Origin: Pseudomonadota bacterium | GTDB lineage: Bacteria; Myxococcota_A; UBA9160; SZUA-336 | Direction of reading: 5' to 3' | NCBI GenBank assembly: GCA_021295775.1 | Contig: JAGWBS010000006.1 | Coordinates: 1 to 54,795 of the forward strand | DNA: 54,795 nucleotides | In this document: in pieces, positions 17,151-26,888 of the stretch | Numbering within the stretch: position 1 is the stretch's first letter | Layout: each line of letters begins with the position of its first letter | Notes under the pieces: generated by a model | The model's database searches: none | The model's input: only the letters and a program-made list of their open reading frames with translations | Told to the model about the DNA's origin: nothing | Made by a program: the position numbers and the translations under genes

Positions 17151-18311
17151 CTAGCGCGGATCCTCGATCCCGTACAGCCGGGCCGCGTTCTCCCACAGGA
17201 TCCGGCGCCGGGCTGCTTCGGGCAGGTCGGAAAGTCCGGCGTCGATCGCCTGCTGCACCTCGGTGTCGTAGAGCGATGTCGGGTGGGGGTAGTCGGTCTC
17301 GAACATGATCCGATCCGCCCCGATCCATTCCAGCAGTTCGGGGGAGATCTTCTCGAACCAGCAGCAGGCGTAGACCTGCCGCCGGAAATACTCGCTGGGC
17401 AGCAGCTTCAGATCGGGGCGCTCGCTGCCCACGTTGAGGGTGTGGAACTGGTAGTCGGCCGACTGCAGGATGAAGGGGATCCAGCCGGCCCCGCTTTCGA
17501 CCGAGACGAATCGAAGGCTCGGGTAGCGCGCCGGCACCCCGCTGAACAGCAGGTCGAGCAGGTGCCCGCCGTTGAACAGGAAAAGCTTGCTGCCCCCGCG
17601 GGCGGCCGAGGCGGTGAAGCTCTCGACGTCGGTGCGCTCCTGGGAGAACTCGCTGGCCATGTCGCCGCTGCCGATGTGGAAGTGGATCGGCAGGTCGACT
17701 TCCCGGGCCGCCTCCCAGAACGGATCCCAGTGCCGGTCGGCTAGGAAGGGCAGGCCGTGCGTGTGCGGCTCGCCGCTGAACAGGATGCCGCGGTGCCCGA
17801 GCGGGGCGCAGCGCCGGATCTCGGCCGCGGCGGCCTCCACGTCCCAGAACGGGGTCGCCATGATCGGGACCAGGCGGCGTGAATCGTAGGCGCTCCACTC
17901 GAGCAGGAAATCGTTGTAGGCGCGCACGCATTCGATCATCAGCTCGGAATCGCCCAGGCCCAGGAACACCTGGTTCCCGAAGCCGCCGACGTTGGGGTAG
18001 AGCACCTGCGCCCACACGCCCAGGCGGTCCATGTAGTCCAGCCGCGGTCCGGGTTGGTACGAGCCCGGGTGCGTGTCCGCGTAGGTCGGGGGCGTGGCGG
18101 GGTAGGGCTCCCGCCAGCCGGCCGGGGCGGTGGAGCCGACGCTGATCATCGCCTGACCCTGGACCACCCAGGTCTCTTCGCCCGTGTCCGGGTTGGTTTC
18201 CACGTGCGGCACCTTGTCTTTCCAGCGCGCGGGCACGCGGCTGGTCCAGACGTCGTGGGGCTCGGTCACGTGCGTGTCGGCGTCGATGATGTGGTAGGCG
18301 GTTTCGCTCAC
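17151..18311 (-). CDS. Amidohydrolase-2 family TIM-barrel metal-dependent hydrolase
   Basis: IIDADTHVTEPHDVW, LPIHFHIGSGD, RIMFETDYPHP. Confidence 0.9.
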   Translation of the reverse strand: MSETAYHIIDADTHVTEPHDVWTSRVPARWKDKVPHVETNPDTGEETWVVQGQAMISVGSTAPAGWREPYPATPPTYADTHPGSYQPGPRLDYMDRLGVWAQVLYPNVGGFGNQVFLGLGDSELMIECVRAYNDFLLEWSAYDSRRLVPIMATPFWDVEAAAAEIRRCAPLGHRGILFSGEPHTHGLPFLADRHWDPFWEAAREVDLPIHFHIGSGDMASEFSQERTDVESFTASAARGGSKLFLFNGGHLLDLLFSGVPARYPSLRFVSVESGAGWIPFILQSADYQFHTLNVGSERPDLKLLPSEYFRRQVYACCWFEKISPELLEWIGADRIMFETDYPHPTSLYDTEVQQAIDAGLSDLPEAARRRILWENAARLYGIEDPR

Positions 18312-19333
18312 GGCGCCTCCCGCGCGCGCCGCTGGGGCGCGTCCCAGACTTCGGGGTTGGCCAGGCGGTTCGGCCGCTCTCCGCGCAGCACCGACAGCAT
18401 CTCGCGCGCCACGGTGACGGACAGCCGCGGCATGGCCTCCTGCACCCAGCCCGCGATGTGCGGGGTGAGAACGGTGTTCTCCATGGAAAAGAAGGCATGG
18501 TCGTCCGGGGTGGGCTCGGGGTCGAACACGTCGATCCCGGCGCCGGCGATCCAGCCTTCCCGCAACGCGCGCACCAGCGCGGGCTCGTCGACGGTCCCGC
18601 CGCGCGAGACGTTGATGAAGAAGGCGCCGGGACGCATGGCGCGCAGCTCGGCCTCGCCCACGATGTGACGAGTCTCGCGGCTGAGCGGCAGGCTCAGCAC
18701 GACGAAGTCGCAGCGGCAGATGAGCTCGGGGAGCTGCGAGCGTCGCCGGTACAGTTCGACTCCCTGGCGCGCGGCCTCGACCTCGTCGTAGTACGGGTCG
18801 TAGGCCAGCACCGGCATGTCGAAGCCGACGCGGCACTTGCGCGCCAGGTCGCGCCCGATGAACCCGAACCCCAGGATCCCGACCGTCTTGCCGCCGATCT
18901 CGTGCGGGAAGCCCGGCCAGCCGTCGCCGCTGTACACCTCGCGCCCCGGGTAGCGGCGTTCGCCGTGGAGCCAGCGGTCCGCGTAGCCGATGCGCTTGGC
19001 CAGCGAAAGCATCAGGCCGATGGCGTGCTCCGCGACCGCGCTGTACTGCGCGCCGGCGGCGTTGACCACCGCGATGCCGCGCTCGGTGGCGGCGGCCACG
19101 TCGATGGTCTCGAAGCCCGAGCCGGGAAATCCGATCACTTCCAGGCGCGGCGCGCGGTCCATCAACTCGGGGCCGGCGGCGATCCCGCCGCAGATGCCCT
19201 CGACCTCGGCCATTGCGGCCTGTTCCTGCCCGGCATCGAAGTCGCGTCCGTCGACGACGTCGACTTCCTTGCGCAGCGCCTCTTCCCCGGCGGGGTCGAG
19301 CATCGGGGTCGGCAGGAGCACCCGCTTGCGCAT
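18308..19333 (-). CDS. D-2-hydroxyacid dehydrogenase (NAD-binding)
   Basis: GKTVGILGFGFIGRDLARKC, INVSRGGTVDEPALVRAL, DVFDPEP, NTVLTPHIAG. Confidence 0.93.
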   Translation of the reverse strand: MRKRVLLPTPMLDPAGEEALRKEVDVVDGRDFDAGQEQAAMAEVEGICGGIAAGPELMDRAPRLEVIGFPGSGFETIDVAAATERGIAVVNAAGAQYSAVAEHAIGLMLSLAKRIGYADRWLHGERRYPGREVYSGDGWPGFPHEIGGKTVGILGFGFIGRDLARKCRVGFDMPVLAYDPYYDEVEAARQGVELYRRRSQLPELICRCDFVVLSLPLSRETRHIVGEAELRAMRPGAFFINVSRGGTVDEPALVRALREGWIAGAGIDVFDPEPTPDDHAFFSMENTVLTPHIAGWVQEAMPRLSVTVAREMLSVLRGERPNRLANPEVWDAPQRRAREAP

Positions 19334-20070
19334 CACGCGCTCCGCTGCCGTTCGACCGCGGCAGACGCCGCGTGGTGCAGCAGGCGCGCGTCGACCGCGC
19401 CGATCGCCACCTGGTCGCCGGTCGCCGGGGTGCCCCAGAAGGGAACACCGTGGCGCTTCGCCGCCGCCCGCACGCGCGCGTAGGCCCGCTCCAGCTCGGG
19501 GGCCATGCCGCCCTCCGGGTCGAACGCGGTGTGCGGATCGAGTCCCATCAGACCCGACAGATCGTGCGCGCCGATCCACACGAACTCGATGCCCAGCTCC
19601 AGGATCTGTTCGATCTCCTCGATCGCTCCGGGGTGCTCGACCAGCATTCCCACCGTGGGGCGGGGGGCGCTGTAGGCCTTCCAGATCACGTCGTTGCGCT
19701 CGTTGCCCAGGGAGCGGACGCCCTCCGGCGGGAAGCGCGTGTAGGACAGCGCGCGCCGCGTGTCCTCGGCGGAGGCGAGGTTCGGCAGCACGATGCCGTC
19801 CACCGGCAGGTCGAGCGCCAGGTTGATCTCGGCCTCTTCGGTGGAGGCGGTGCGGATGAAGGGCGAGGCGCCCTCGGAGCGCACCCGGAAGCAGATCTGC
19901 TCCAGCTCCGGCCAGCTGTAGGCGGCGTGCTGGCGGTCGTAGACCAGGAAGTCGAAGCCCGCGGAGGCCAGGATGTGCGCGGGGGCGTAGCCGTCGAGGC
20001 AGCAGAAGGCGCCTACCACGCGCCGTCCCTCGGCCAGTCCCCGCTGGTATCGCCGCTCCGCTGAGCTCAT
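19333..20070 (-). CDS. HpcH/HpaI-type aldolase/citrate lyase family protein
   Basis: AHILASAGFDFLVYDRQHAAY…IVLPNLASAEDTRRAL…MLVEHPGAIEEIEQIL…EFVWIGAHDLSGLMG. Confidence 0.88.
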   Translation of the reverse strand: MSSAERRYQRGLAEGRRVVGAFCCLDGYAPAHILASAGFDFLVYDRQHAAYSWPELEQICFRVRSEGASPFIRTASTEEAEINLALDLPVDGIVLPNLASAEDTRRALSYTRFPPEGVRSLGNERNDVIWKAYSAPRPTVGMLVEHPGAIEEIEQILELGIEFVWIGAHDLSGLMGLDPHTAFDPEGGMAPELERAYARVRAAAKRHGVPFWGTPATGDQVAIGAVDARLLHHAASAAVERQRSA

Positions 20071-20189
20071 GGACGCTCTCCTCCGGCGCTCAGTATACGG
20101 GCGCGGACCGACCCGGTTCGAGGTTTGACGCGCCGGCCCGCAGCCCTCATAAACAAGGGGCGCCACGCCGTGGGCGCGGGAGGTTCCGG

Positions 20190-21197
20190 ATGGCCGCACC
20201 GCAGATCGAGACTCCGGCAGACGATTTGGAAAGGCTGCTGACGTCTTTCGAGACCCACTACGCGTGGGATTACCAGAACACCAAGGAGGGCCTGCGCGAC
20301 CTGTACGAGAAGGCCAAGCGCGACCAGTGGAATTCGACCACCCAGCTCGACTGGAGCACGGATGTGGATCCGGAAAAAGAGATCGTCTCCTACCCCGTCG
20401 ATTCGCTGGCGGGTTTTCCGCCCTACGAGAAGCTCGACCAGCGAGAGAGGGTGCGCCTGCGCCACGCCGAGATCTCGCTCAATCTCTCCCAGTTCCTGCA
20501 CGGCGAGCAGGGGGCGCTGATCGTCGCCTCGCAGCTCGTCGGCGGCGTGCCCTGGATCGAGGCCAAGTACTACGCCGGCACACAGACCATGGACGAGGCG
20601 CGCCACGTCGAGGTCTTCAGTCGCTACCTGCACGAAAAGCTCGAGTGGGAGTGGCCGATCAATCCCGCCCTCAAGGAGCTGCTCGACGCCGCCATCGGAG
20701 ACGCCCGCTGGGACTTCAAGTACCTGGCGATGCAGGTGCTGATCGAAGGTCTGGCGATGGCGGCCTTCGGAAACATGTACCAGGCCGCGGTCGAGCCGCT
20801 GCTCAAGGAGCTGCTCAAGTACGTGATGAAGGACGAGTCCCGGCACGTGGCGTTCGGGATCCTCTCGCTGCGCGGCTACTACCAGGACATGCCGGCGAAC
20901 GAGCTGGCCGACCGCGAGGACTTCGTGGTCTACGCCTCGGAACTGATGCGCAACCGCCTGCTCGGCGTGCAGATCGCCGAGGCGATGGACTGGGACGTTT
21001 CCGAGGTCCAGCGACAGGTGCTGGAATCCGAGTCCGGCATGCGTTTCCGCAGCATGCTGTTCATGCGGGTCGTCCCGAACCTGAAGAAGCTCGGCCTGCT
21101 CACGCCGAAGGTCCGCGAGGCGTTCGAGCGCCTGCAGATCCTGCAGTTCGAGGACTACGACCCCGAGCAGAGCGACCGCGAACTCGGGTTTCTCTGA
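20190..21197 (+). CDS. Ferritin-like diiron-carboxylate protein (putative oxygenase)
   Basis: Two E…ExxH sets: FLHGEQGA / TMDEARHVEVF and LIEGLAMAAFG / KDESRHVAFGIL. Confidence 0.8.
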   Translation: MAAPQIETPADDLERLLTSFETHYAWDYQNTKEGLRDLYEKAKRDQWNSTTQLDWSTDVDPEKEIVSYPVDSLAGFPPYEKLDQRERVRLRHAEISLNLSQFLHGEQGALIVASQLVGGVPWIEAKYYAGTQTMDEARHVEVFSRYLHEKLEWEWPINPALKELLDAAIGDARWDFKYLAMQVLIEGLAMAAFGNMYQAAVEPLLKELLKYVMKDESRHVAFGILSLRGYYQDMPANELADREDFVVYASELMRNRLLGVQIAEAMDWDVSEVQRQVLESESGMRFRSMLFMRVVPNLKKLGLLTPKVREAFERLQILQFEDYDPEQSDRELGFL

Positions 21198-21242
21198 GCG
21201 GAGGTCCGAAGAGCCTCCCTGTCCGCCGAAAGGAGCCTGCCT

Positions 21243-21980
21243 TTGCCGGGGCCCCGCGTCTACATTCACGAATTCGTCGAGATCCGCGACCAGAACCGCG
21301 CGCGCTACATGCAGCACATCACCGCCAACTGGTCGCCGATCGGCCAGCAGGAGCGCGGGCAGCTCTGCTTCGGTATCTGGGGCACGGTGGGATCGACCGG
21401 CCGCTGGCCCGAGGTGGTCAATCTGTGGGAGTACCGCGACTGGGAGCACCTGGCCGAGAACTTCCACATCGAGATGGACCACCCGACGCTGCAGGACCCC
21501 TCGCTCGAGCCCTGGTGGGCGGAGGCGGTCGCGATGCGCCGCGGCGGCCTGGACCGGATCCTGGTCGCGGCGGAGTTCAGTCCGGGGATCGAAGAGCTGT
21601 GCGCCCGCGGGGTGCGCGGCGCCGCCTACGCGCACGAGATCGTGAGCGGGCCGGCCGGCTCGGCTCCGGAGCTTCTGGCCCGGGCGCGGGATCGGGGCCT
21701 GTCCGCCTATCGCGGCCTGGGGGCCGAGCTGGTCGGCGCATTCCGCACCGCCATGCAGGACGACACAGAGTGCGTGTTCCTGTGGGCGTTCACGGACTGG
21801 TCCGCCTGGGCCGCGTTCGAGCGCGGCTACGACGCGGACCCCGCGATGCGGTCCTTGCGCGAGGACACGCGCGGTCTGGGCGCGGCCACGCGGCGCTTCC
21901 TGATGGTCGATGCGCCCCTCAGCCCGCTCGCGACGGGCCGCCAGCCGCGCGAGTCCGACCGCGGCGAGCCGCCGCGGTGA
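21243..21980 (+). CDS. Tandem NIPSNAP/dimeric alpha-beta-barrel-like protein (paralog 3)
   Basis: VYIHEFVEIRDQNRARYMQHI…GIWGTVGSTGRWPEVVNLWEYRDWEHLA, matching paralog 1 GLWATVGSTAGWPEAALLWEMEDWAHFA; second repeat AYAHEIVSGPAG…LVGAFRTAMQDDTECVFLWAFTDWSAW. Confidence 0.6.
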   Translation: MPGPRVYIHEFVEIRDQNRARYMQHITANWSPIGQQERGQLCFGIWGTVGSTGRWPEVVNLWEYRDWEHLAENFHIEMDHPTLQDPSLEPWWAEAVAMRRGGLDRILVAAEFSPGIEELCARGVRGAAYAHEIVSGPAGSAPELLARARDRGLSAYRGLGAELVGAFRTAMQDDTECVFLWAFTDWSAWAAFERGYDADPAMRSLREDTRGLGAATRRFLMVDAPLSPLATGRQPRESDRGEPPR

Positions 21981-23629
21981 GGGACCCCGAGCCGCACCCC
22001 GCAACGCTGGCCGAGCTGGTCCGAGGGCTGGCCGAGCGGTACGGAGAGAGCGAGGCCCTGGTCCAGGGCGATAGACGCATCGACTTCGCGGGACTGGAGC
22101 GCGCGTCCGCAGAGTTGGCGCTGGGCCTGGTGGCCGGCGGCGCCGGCAAGGGAACGCGCATCGCCCTGTTGATGCCCAACGGACCCGACTGCGTGATCGC
22201 CTGGCTGGCCGCGGCCCGGATCGGCGCGCTGGTCATCCCGCTGAGCACCTTCTATCCGGCCCGCGAACTTCACTGGGTCCTGCGCCACGCCGACGTCCAC
22301 ACGCTGCTGTGTCGCGACCGCTACCTGAACCACGACTACCTGGAGCGGCTGGAGAAGCTGGCCCCGTCCCTGGCCGGGAGCGCGGGCCCTCCGCTGTACC
22401 TCCCCGAACTGCCGTTCTTGCGCGCGGTCTGGGCCTGGGGAGGCGGGGAGCGCTCTTGGGCGCGCCACGGGCCCGGCGGACTGGCGGAACAGGGGCGCGA
22501 GACTCCCGGCGTCGACGAGGCGCTGCTCCGCGAGCTGGAGGACTGCGTCTCGCCCGCCGATCCGACCCTGATCATCTACACCTCCGGCAGCACGGCCGAG
22601 CCCAAGGGCGCGGTGCACACGCACGGGGCGATACTGCGCCACACCCGCAGCGTGAACGAGTACCTGCCCAGCGGCCCCGGGGATTCCTGCTTCTTCCCGG
22701 CGCCGTTCTTCTGGGTGGGCGGCCTGCAGCGCCAGATCCACACGCTGTACGGAGGCGCGTGCACGCTCTTCCTGGAGTCGTTCGACGCCGCGGACGCCAT
22801 CGATCTGATCGAGCGCGAGGGCGCAACGCATCTGATGGTCTGGCCCCACCAGGCCAAGGCGATCCGCGAACATCCGCGATTCGCCGGACTCGACCTGTCT
22901 CGCCTGCGCAGCGCGCCCTTCGATTTCCTGCCCCAGGAGCGCCGGCCTTCGGCCCCCGACCGGGTGCCCAACATCATCGGCATGACGGAGACCTTCGCGC
23001 ACCACACCATCGAAGCCGCCGGCACGGAGCTGCCGCCGGAGAAACGCGGCGCGTGCGGCCGGGCGCTGCCCGGGATGGAGCGGCGCATCGTCGACCTCGG
23101 GAACGGCCGGCCCGCGGCTCCGGGAGAGCTGGGAGAGCTCTGGGTACGGGGCCCCACGGTGACCCAGGGGCTGTACAAGCGCGAACGCGAGGAGGTCTTC
23201 ACCCCTGACGGCTTCTACCGCACGGGCGACCGCGGCGCGATCGACGCCGACGACTACTACTTCTTCCACGGCCGGCTCGGCGACATGATCAAGACCGGCG
23301 GGGCGAACGTCTCGCCGCGCGAAGTCGAGGGCGTCCTGCTCTCGCTCGACGAGATCGAGCAGGCCTGCGTGGTCGGCATAGAGGATCCCGAGATGGGGCA
23401 GATCGTGGTGGCGGCCGCGGTCCCCGCCGCCGAACCGCCCGACGAAGTCGAGTTGAGGGCGCGTCTGCGCGAGTTGCTCTCGGCCTTCAAGGTGCCGCGG
23501 CGCTTTCTGTGGCTGGCCAGCGGGGAGCTGCCGCTCACCGACAGCGGCAAGCTGCACCCCGGGCGGGTTCGAGAACTGGTCCGGCGGCGTCTGGCGGCGG
23601 ACGGCTCGGACCCTGCGCACGAGGGCTGA
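21977..23629 (+). CDS. AMP-dependent acyl-CoA synthetase/ligase
   Basis: LIIYTSGSTAEPKGAVHTH, IIGMTETF, FYRTGDRGAID, GRLGDMIKTGGANVSPREVE, LPLTDSGKLHP; GTG start overlapping previous stop. Confidence 0.94.
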   Translation: MRDPEPHPATLAELVRGLAERYGESEALVQGDRRIDFAGLERASAELALGLVAGGAGKGTRIALLMPNGPDCVIAWLAAARIGALVIPLSTFYPARELHWVLRHADVHTLLCRDRYLNHDYLERLEKLAPSLAGSAGPPLYLPELPFLRAVWAWGGGERSWARHGPGGLAEQGRETPGVDEALLRELEDCVSPADPTLIIYTSGSTAEPKGAVHTHGAILRHTRSVNEYLPSGPGDSCFFPAPFFWVGGLQRQIHTLYGGACTLFLESFDAADAIDLIEREGATHLMVWPHQAKAIREHPRFAGLDLSRLRSAPFDFLPQERRPSAPDRVPNIIGMTETFAHHTIEAAGTELPPEKRGACGRALPGMERRIVDLGNGRPAAPGELGELWVRGPTVTQGLYKREREEVFTPDGFYRTGDRGAIDADDYYFFHGRLGDMIKTGGANVSPREVEGVLLSLDEIEQACVVGIEDPEMGQIVVAAAVPAAEPPDEVELRARLRELLSAFKVPRRFLWLASGELPLTDSGKLHPGRVRELVRRRLAADGSDPAHEG

Positions 23630-23670
23630 GGCGATTGGTCTCCAGCGCCGGCCCCGAGAGTCTCTCCCGC

Positions 23671-24987
23671 GTGGGCAGCGGCTGGATTCCGGGCCCGATC
23701 CTGCGCCGCTTCGATCCATCGGGAAGCGGCAGTTCCGTCCGCACGGAGATCCAGGCCGGCACGGTCACCTTCATGGCCATGGCCTACATCACGGTGGTCA
23801 ACCCCGCGATTCTGTCCGAGGCGGGGATGGACTTCGGCGCGGTTTTCGTCGCCACCTGCCTGGCGGCGGCGCTGGGCTCGATCCTGATGGGGTGGCTGGC
23901 GAACTACCCGGTCTCGCTGGCGCCGGGAATGGGGCAGAACGCCTTCTTCGTCTACGGCATCGTGCTGGTCTCCGGCCACGACTGGCGGACCGCGCTGGGC
24001 GCCGTGTTCCTCTCCGGAGTGATCTTCGTGGGCTTGAGCGTGCTGCCGGTGCGCGAGTGGCTGATCAACGCCATCCCGCGTGGCCTCAAGTTGGGCATCT
24101 CCGCCGGGGTGGGGCTCTTCATCGGTTTCATCGCCCTGCGCAACGCTGGCGTGGTGGTCCCCCACGAAGCGACGCTCGTAGCTCTGGCGGACGTGAGCGC
24201 TCCGGGACCTCTGCTGGCGCTGCTCGGCTTCGCCGCGATCGTGGCGCTGTCGGCGCGGGGCGTGCGCGGCGCGGTTCTTCTCGGCATGCTGGGGGCGACC
24301 GCGGCCGGCTGGGCGCTGGGCGCCGCGAATTTCGAGGGAGTCCTGGCGGTCCCTCCCGATCCCTCGCCCGTCTTCCTGCAGCTCGACATCGCCGGCGCAT
24401 TCCAGTGGTCCATGCTGACGACGATCCTGGCGCTGCTGCTGGTCGACCTCTTCGACACCGCCGGCACGCTGGTCGGCGTCGCCACCCGGGCCGGGCTGAC
24501 GGACGCCGAAGGCCGCCTGCCGCGCCTGCGCCGGGCACTGCTGGCCGACTCCGGCGCGACCGTCGCGGGCGCGCTGCTGGGCACCTCCTCGACCACCAGC
24601 TACGTCGAGAGCGGCGCGGGCGTCGAAGCGGGCGGCCGCACGGGACTGGCGGCGGTCGTCACGGGCCTGCTCTTCCTGGTCTGTCTCTTCCTGGCGCCGC
24701 TGGCCCAGAGCGTACCGCCGTTCGCGACCGCCGCGGCGCTGCTCTTCGTGGCCTGCCTGATGGTTCGCGGCCTGGCCGACCTCGACTGGGGCGACTACAC
24801 GGAGAGCGTTCCGGCGGCGGTAACCGCGCTGGCCATGCCGCTGGTGTTCTCGATCTCCGACGGCATCGGGATCGGCTTCATCGCCTGCGCGCTGATCAAG
24901 CTGGCCAGCGGGAAGGCGCGGGAATGTCCGTCCGCCGTCTACGCGGTGGCGGCGATCTTCGCGCTCAAGTTCGCGCTCCTGGGCTGA
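23671..24987 (+). CDS. NCS2-family (AzgA-like) purine/nucleobase permease
   Basis: SSVRTEIQAGTVTFMAMAYITVVNPAILSEAGMD, SLAPGMGQNAFFVY, LLGTSSTTSYVESGAGVEAGGRTGL; start codon uncertain. Confidence 0.92.
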   Translation: MGSGWIPGPILRRFDPSGSGSSVRTEIQAGTVTFMAMAYITVVNPAILSEAGMDFGAVFVATCLAAALGSILMGWLANYPVSLAPGMGQNAFFVYGIVLVSGHDWRTALGAVFLSGVIFVGLSVLPVREWLINAIPRGLKLGISAGVGLFIGFIALRNAGVVVPHEATLVALADVSAPGPLLALLGFAAIVALSARGVRGAVLLGMLGATAAGWALGAANFEGVLAVPPDPSPVFLQLDIAGAFQWSMLTTILALLLVDLFDTAGTLVGVATRAGLTDAEGRLPRLRRALLADSGATVAGALLGTSSTTSYVESGAGVEAGGRTGLAAVVTGLLFLVCLFLAPLAQSVPPFATAAALLFVACLMVRGLADLDWGDYTESVPAAVTALAMPLVFSISDGIGIGFIACALIKLASGKARECPSAVYAVAAIFALKFALLG

Positions 24988-25002
24988 GCCGCAGGCCCGC
25001 GC

Positions 25003-25767
25003 TCAGAGCAGCGTGCGTCCGCCGTTGGCGACCAGCGTCTGGCCGGTGACGAAGCGCGCCTCCTCGGAGGCCGCGAAGAGCACCACCGGGGCGATGTCGC
25101 GCTCGGCGTCCCCCGGCCGTCCCAGGGCGATCTCCGCCACCATCCGGCGCATCTGTTCCGGGTGGGCCTCGGCGTAGGCGTTCCACAGCGGGGTGGTGGC
25201 GTTGGGCCAGACCGTGTTCACGCGGATGCCGTCCGGACCCCATTCCCGGGCCAGCGCCTTGGTGATGGCGCGCACGCCCGCCTTGGCGGCGGCGTAGTCC
25301 AGCATGCCTGGCAGAGGGGGATTCTCGCTGCCCTCCGAGCCCAGGTTCACGATCGAGCCGCGGGCCGCGCGCAAGTGAGGGTAGGCGGCGCGGGACACGA
25401 AGAAGGTGCCGTAGACGGCGATGCGCATGCAGCGGTCGAAATCCTGCGTGCGAAGATCCCGAGTCGCGGTCGCCGGGGCGCGCCAGTAGGCGTTGTTCAC
25501 CACCACGTCGAGCCGGCCCCAGGTCTCGACGATGCTCCCGACCATCGAGTTCACCGCCGCTTCGTCGCTCACGTCCGCCGGCCAGGCGCCGCCCCGTCCC
25601 CCGGCGGATTCGATCTCGCCCGTGGTTCGGCGCGCGGCCTCGGCGTCGATGTCGTTGACGGCCACGCGCGCGTCCTCCGCGGCGAAGGCGCGCGCCACGG
25701 CCTCCCCGATCCCCCGCCCGGCGCCCGTCACCAGCACGACCCGGCCCGCGAAGCGCTCCGCGGCCAT
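25003..25767 (-). CDS. Short-chain dehydrogenase/reductase
   Basis: VVLVTGAGRGIGEAVARAFA, VVNNAYWRAP, YAAAKAGVRAITK. Confidence 0.92.
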   Translation of the reverse strand: MAAERFAGRVVLVTGAGRGIGEAVARAFAAEDARVAVNDIDAEAARRTTGEIESAGGRGGAWPADVSDEAAVNSMVGSIVETWGRLDVVVNNAYWRAPATATRDLRTQDFDRCMRIAVYGTFFVSRAAYPHLRAARGSIVNLGSEGSENPPLPGMLDYAAAKAGVRAITKALAREWGPDGIRVNTVWPNATTPLWNAYAEAHPEQMRRMVAEIALGRPGDAERDIAPVVLFAASEEARFVTGQTLVANGGRTLL

Positions 25768-25770
25768 GTC

Positions 25771-26835
25771 TCAGTCCTCCCGCGGTTCGGGCTCGGCGAC
25801 CGCCGACTCCCCGCCCGGCAGGGGCGTGCGGTCGATGAAGTCCAGAATCAGGGCGGCGAGCTGTTCGGGGCGGTCCTCCTGGATGAAGTGCCTGGCGCCG
25901 GCGAGCGTGACGTGGGGCTGCCCCCGGGCGCCGGGAATCCGTTCGATGAAGGCAACCTCCGCGCCGCGGGTGATCGGATCGCTGTCCCCGAAGGCCGTCA
26001 GGAAGGGCTTGTCCCAGCGCTCGAAGACCCGCCAGGCCGCGCGGTTCTCGGCGACGCCGGGCATGCCGTCGGCGATCGGCACCAGCGAGGGCATGATGCG
26101 GGCCCCGGCCGTGTAGGCCTTGCCCGGGAAGGGCGCGTCATAGGCCGCTCGCTCGACGGCCGACAGCGCTCGGGCGCTGCCCTGGTCGAGGATCCGGCCG
26201 ATCGGGAAGACGGGGCTCCAGCGCGAGAAGGCCCGCCACAGCCGGAATGGCAGTGGCATCGACCGGCCTCCCGCCGGCAGTCCGGTGTTGGACGCGACGA
26301 TCCGTGCGAAACGCTGAGGGTGGGCTGCCGCCACGCGCAGGCCGACCAGGCCGCCCCAGTCCTGGCCGAAGAGCGTGAGAGCGCGCAGGTCCAGCCGCTC
26401 GAGCAGCTCGGCGATCATGTCGACCTGCCCCTGGTAGGAATAGGCTTCGGGGCGGGTGGGTTTGTCCGAACGCCCGAAGCCGATCAGGTCGGGGGCGATC
26501 GCGCGCTTTCCGCCGGCCACCAGCGGCGGGATCATGTGGCGGTACAGATAGGACCAGCTCGGCTCGCCATGCAGCAGCAGCACGGTCTCGGCATGGGCGG
26601 GGCCTTCGTCCAGGTAGTGGATGCGCAGGCCCTCGATCTCCAGGTAGTGCGGCTCGAAGTCGAAGTCGGGCAGCCCGGCGAAACGCTCGTCGGGGGTCCG
26701 GAGAACCCCTGTCTCCGGCACCTCGCCCGAACCCGCAGCGAACGCGCTGCCGGCCAGAAGCAGTCCGGCGGCAAGCAGCAGCCTGGAACCGATCACGCCG
26801 GGTTCGCTCCGCGAGAAGGCCTCGTGCGGCCTCAT
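25771..26835 (-). CDS. Haloalkane dehalogenase-like alpha/beta hydrolase with N-terminal signal peptide
   Basis: HGEPSWSYLYRHMIPPL, FGQDWGGLVGLR (Asp nucleophile plus Trp), AFGDSDPITRG, ARHFIQEDRPEQ; N-terminus IGSRLLLAAGLLLAGSAFAAGS. Confidence 0.8.
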   Translation of the reverse strand: MRPHEAFSRSEPGVIGSRLLLAAGLLLAGSAFAAGSGEVPETGVLRTPDERFAGLPDFDFEPHYLEIEGLRIHYLDEGPAHAETVLLLHGEPSWSYLYRHMIPPLVAGGKRAIAPDLIGFGRSDKPTRPEAYSYQGQVDMIAELLERLDLRALTLFGQDWGGLVGLRVAAAHPQRFARIVASNTGLPAGGRSMPLPFRLWRAFSRWSPVFPIGRILDQGSARALSAVERAAYDAPFPGKAYTAGARIMPSLVPIADGMPGVAENRAAWRVFERWDKPFLTAFGDSDPITRGAEVAFIERIPGARGQPHVTLAGARHFIQEDRPEQLAALILDFIDRTPLPGGESAVAEPEPRED

Positions 26836-26888
26836 GGTGTTGCCTCGTCGTCGAGCAATCGGACCTTTCCGGTCGGGGAAGAAGATAG

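Noticed and set aside
19333-20070. E-to-Q change in the DxEH motif of the HpaI-like aldolase (reads DRQH) as a novelty
   Set aside because: To my knowledge DxQH variants are common in this family, so it is not distinctive without an alignment
20264-23629. 1121-aa plus-strand ORF
   Set aside because: The N-terminal ~570 codons overlap the diiron and NIPSNAP-like genes out of frame; the genuine ligase starts at GTG 21977
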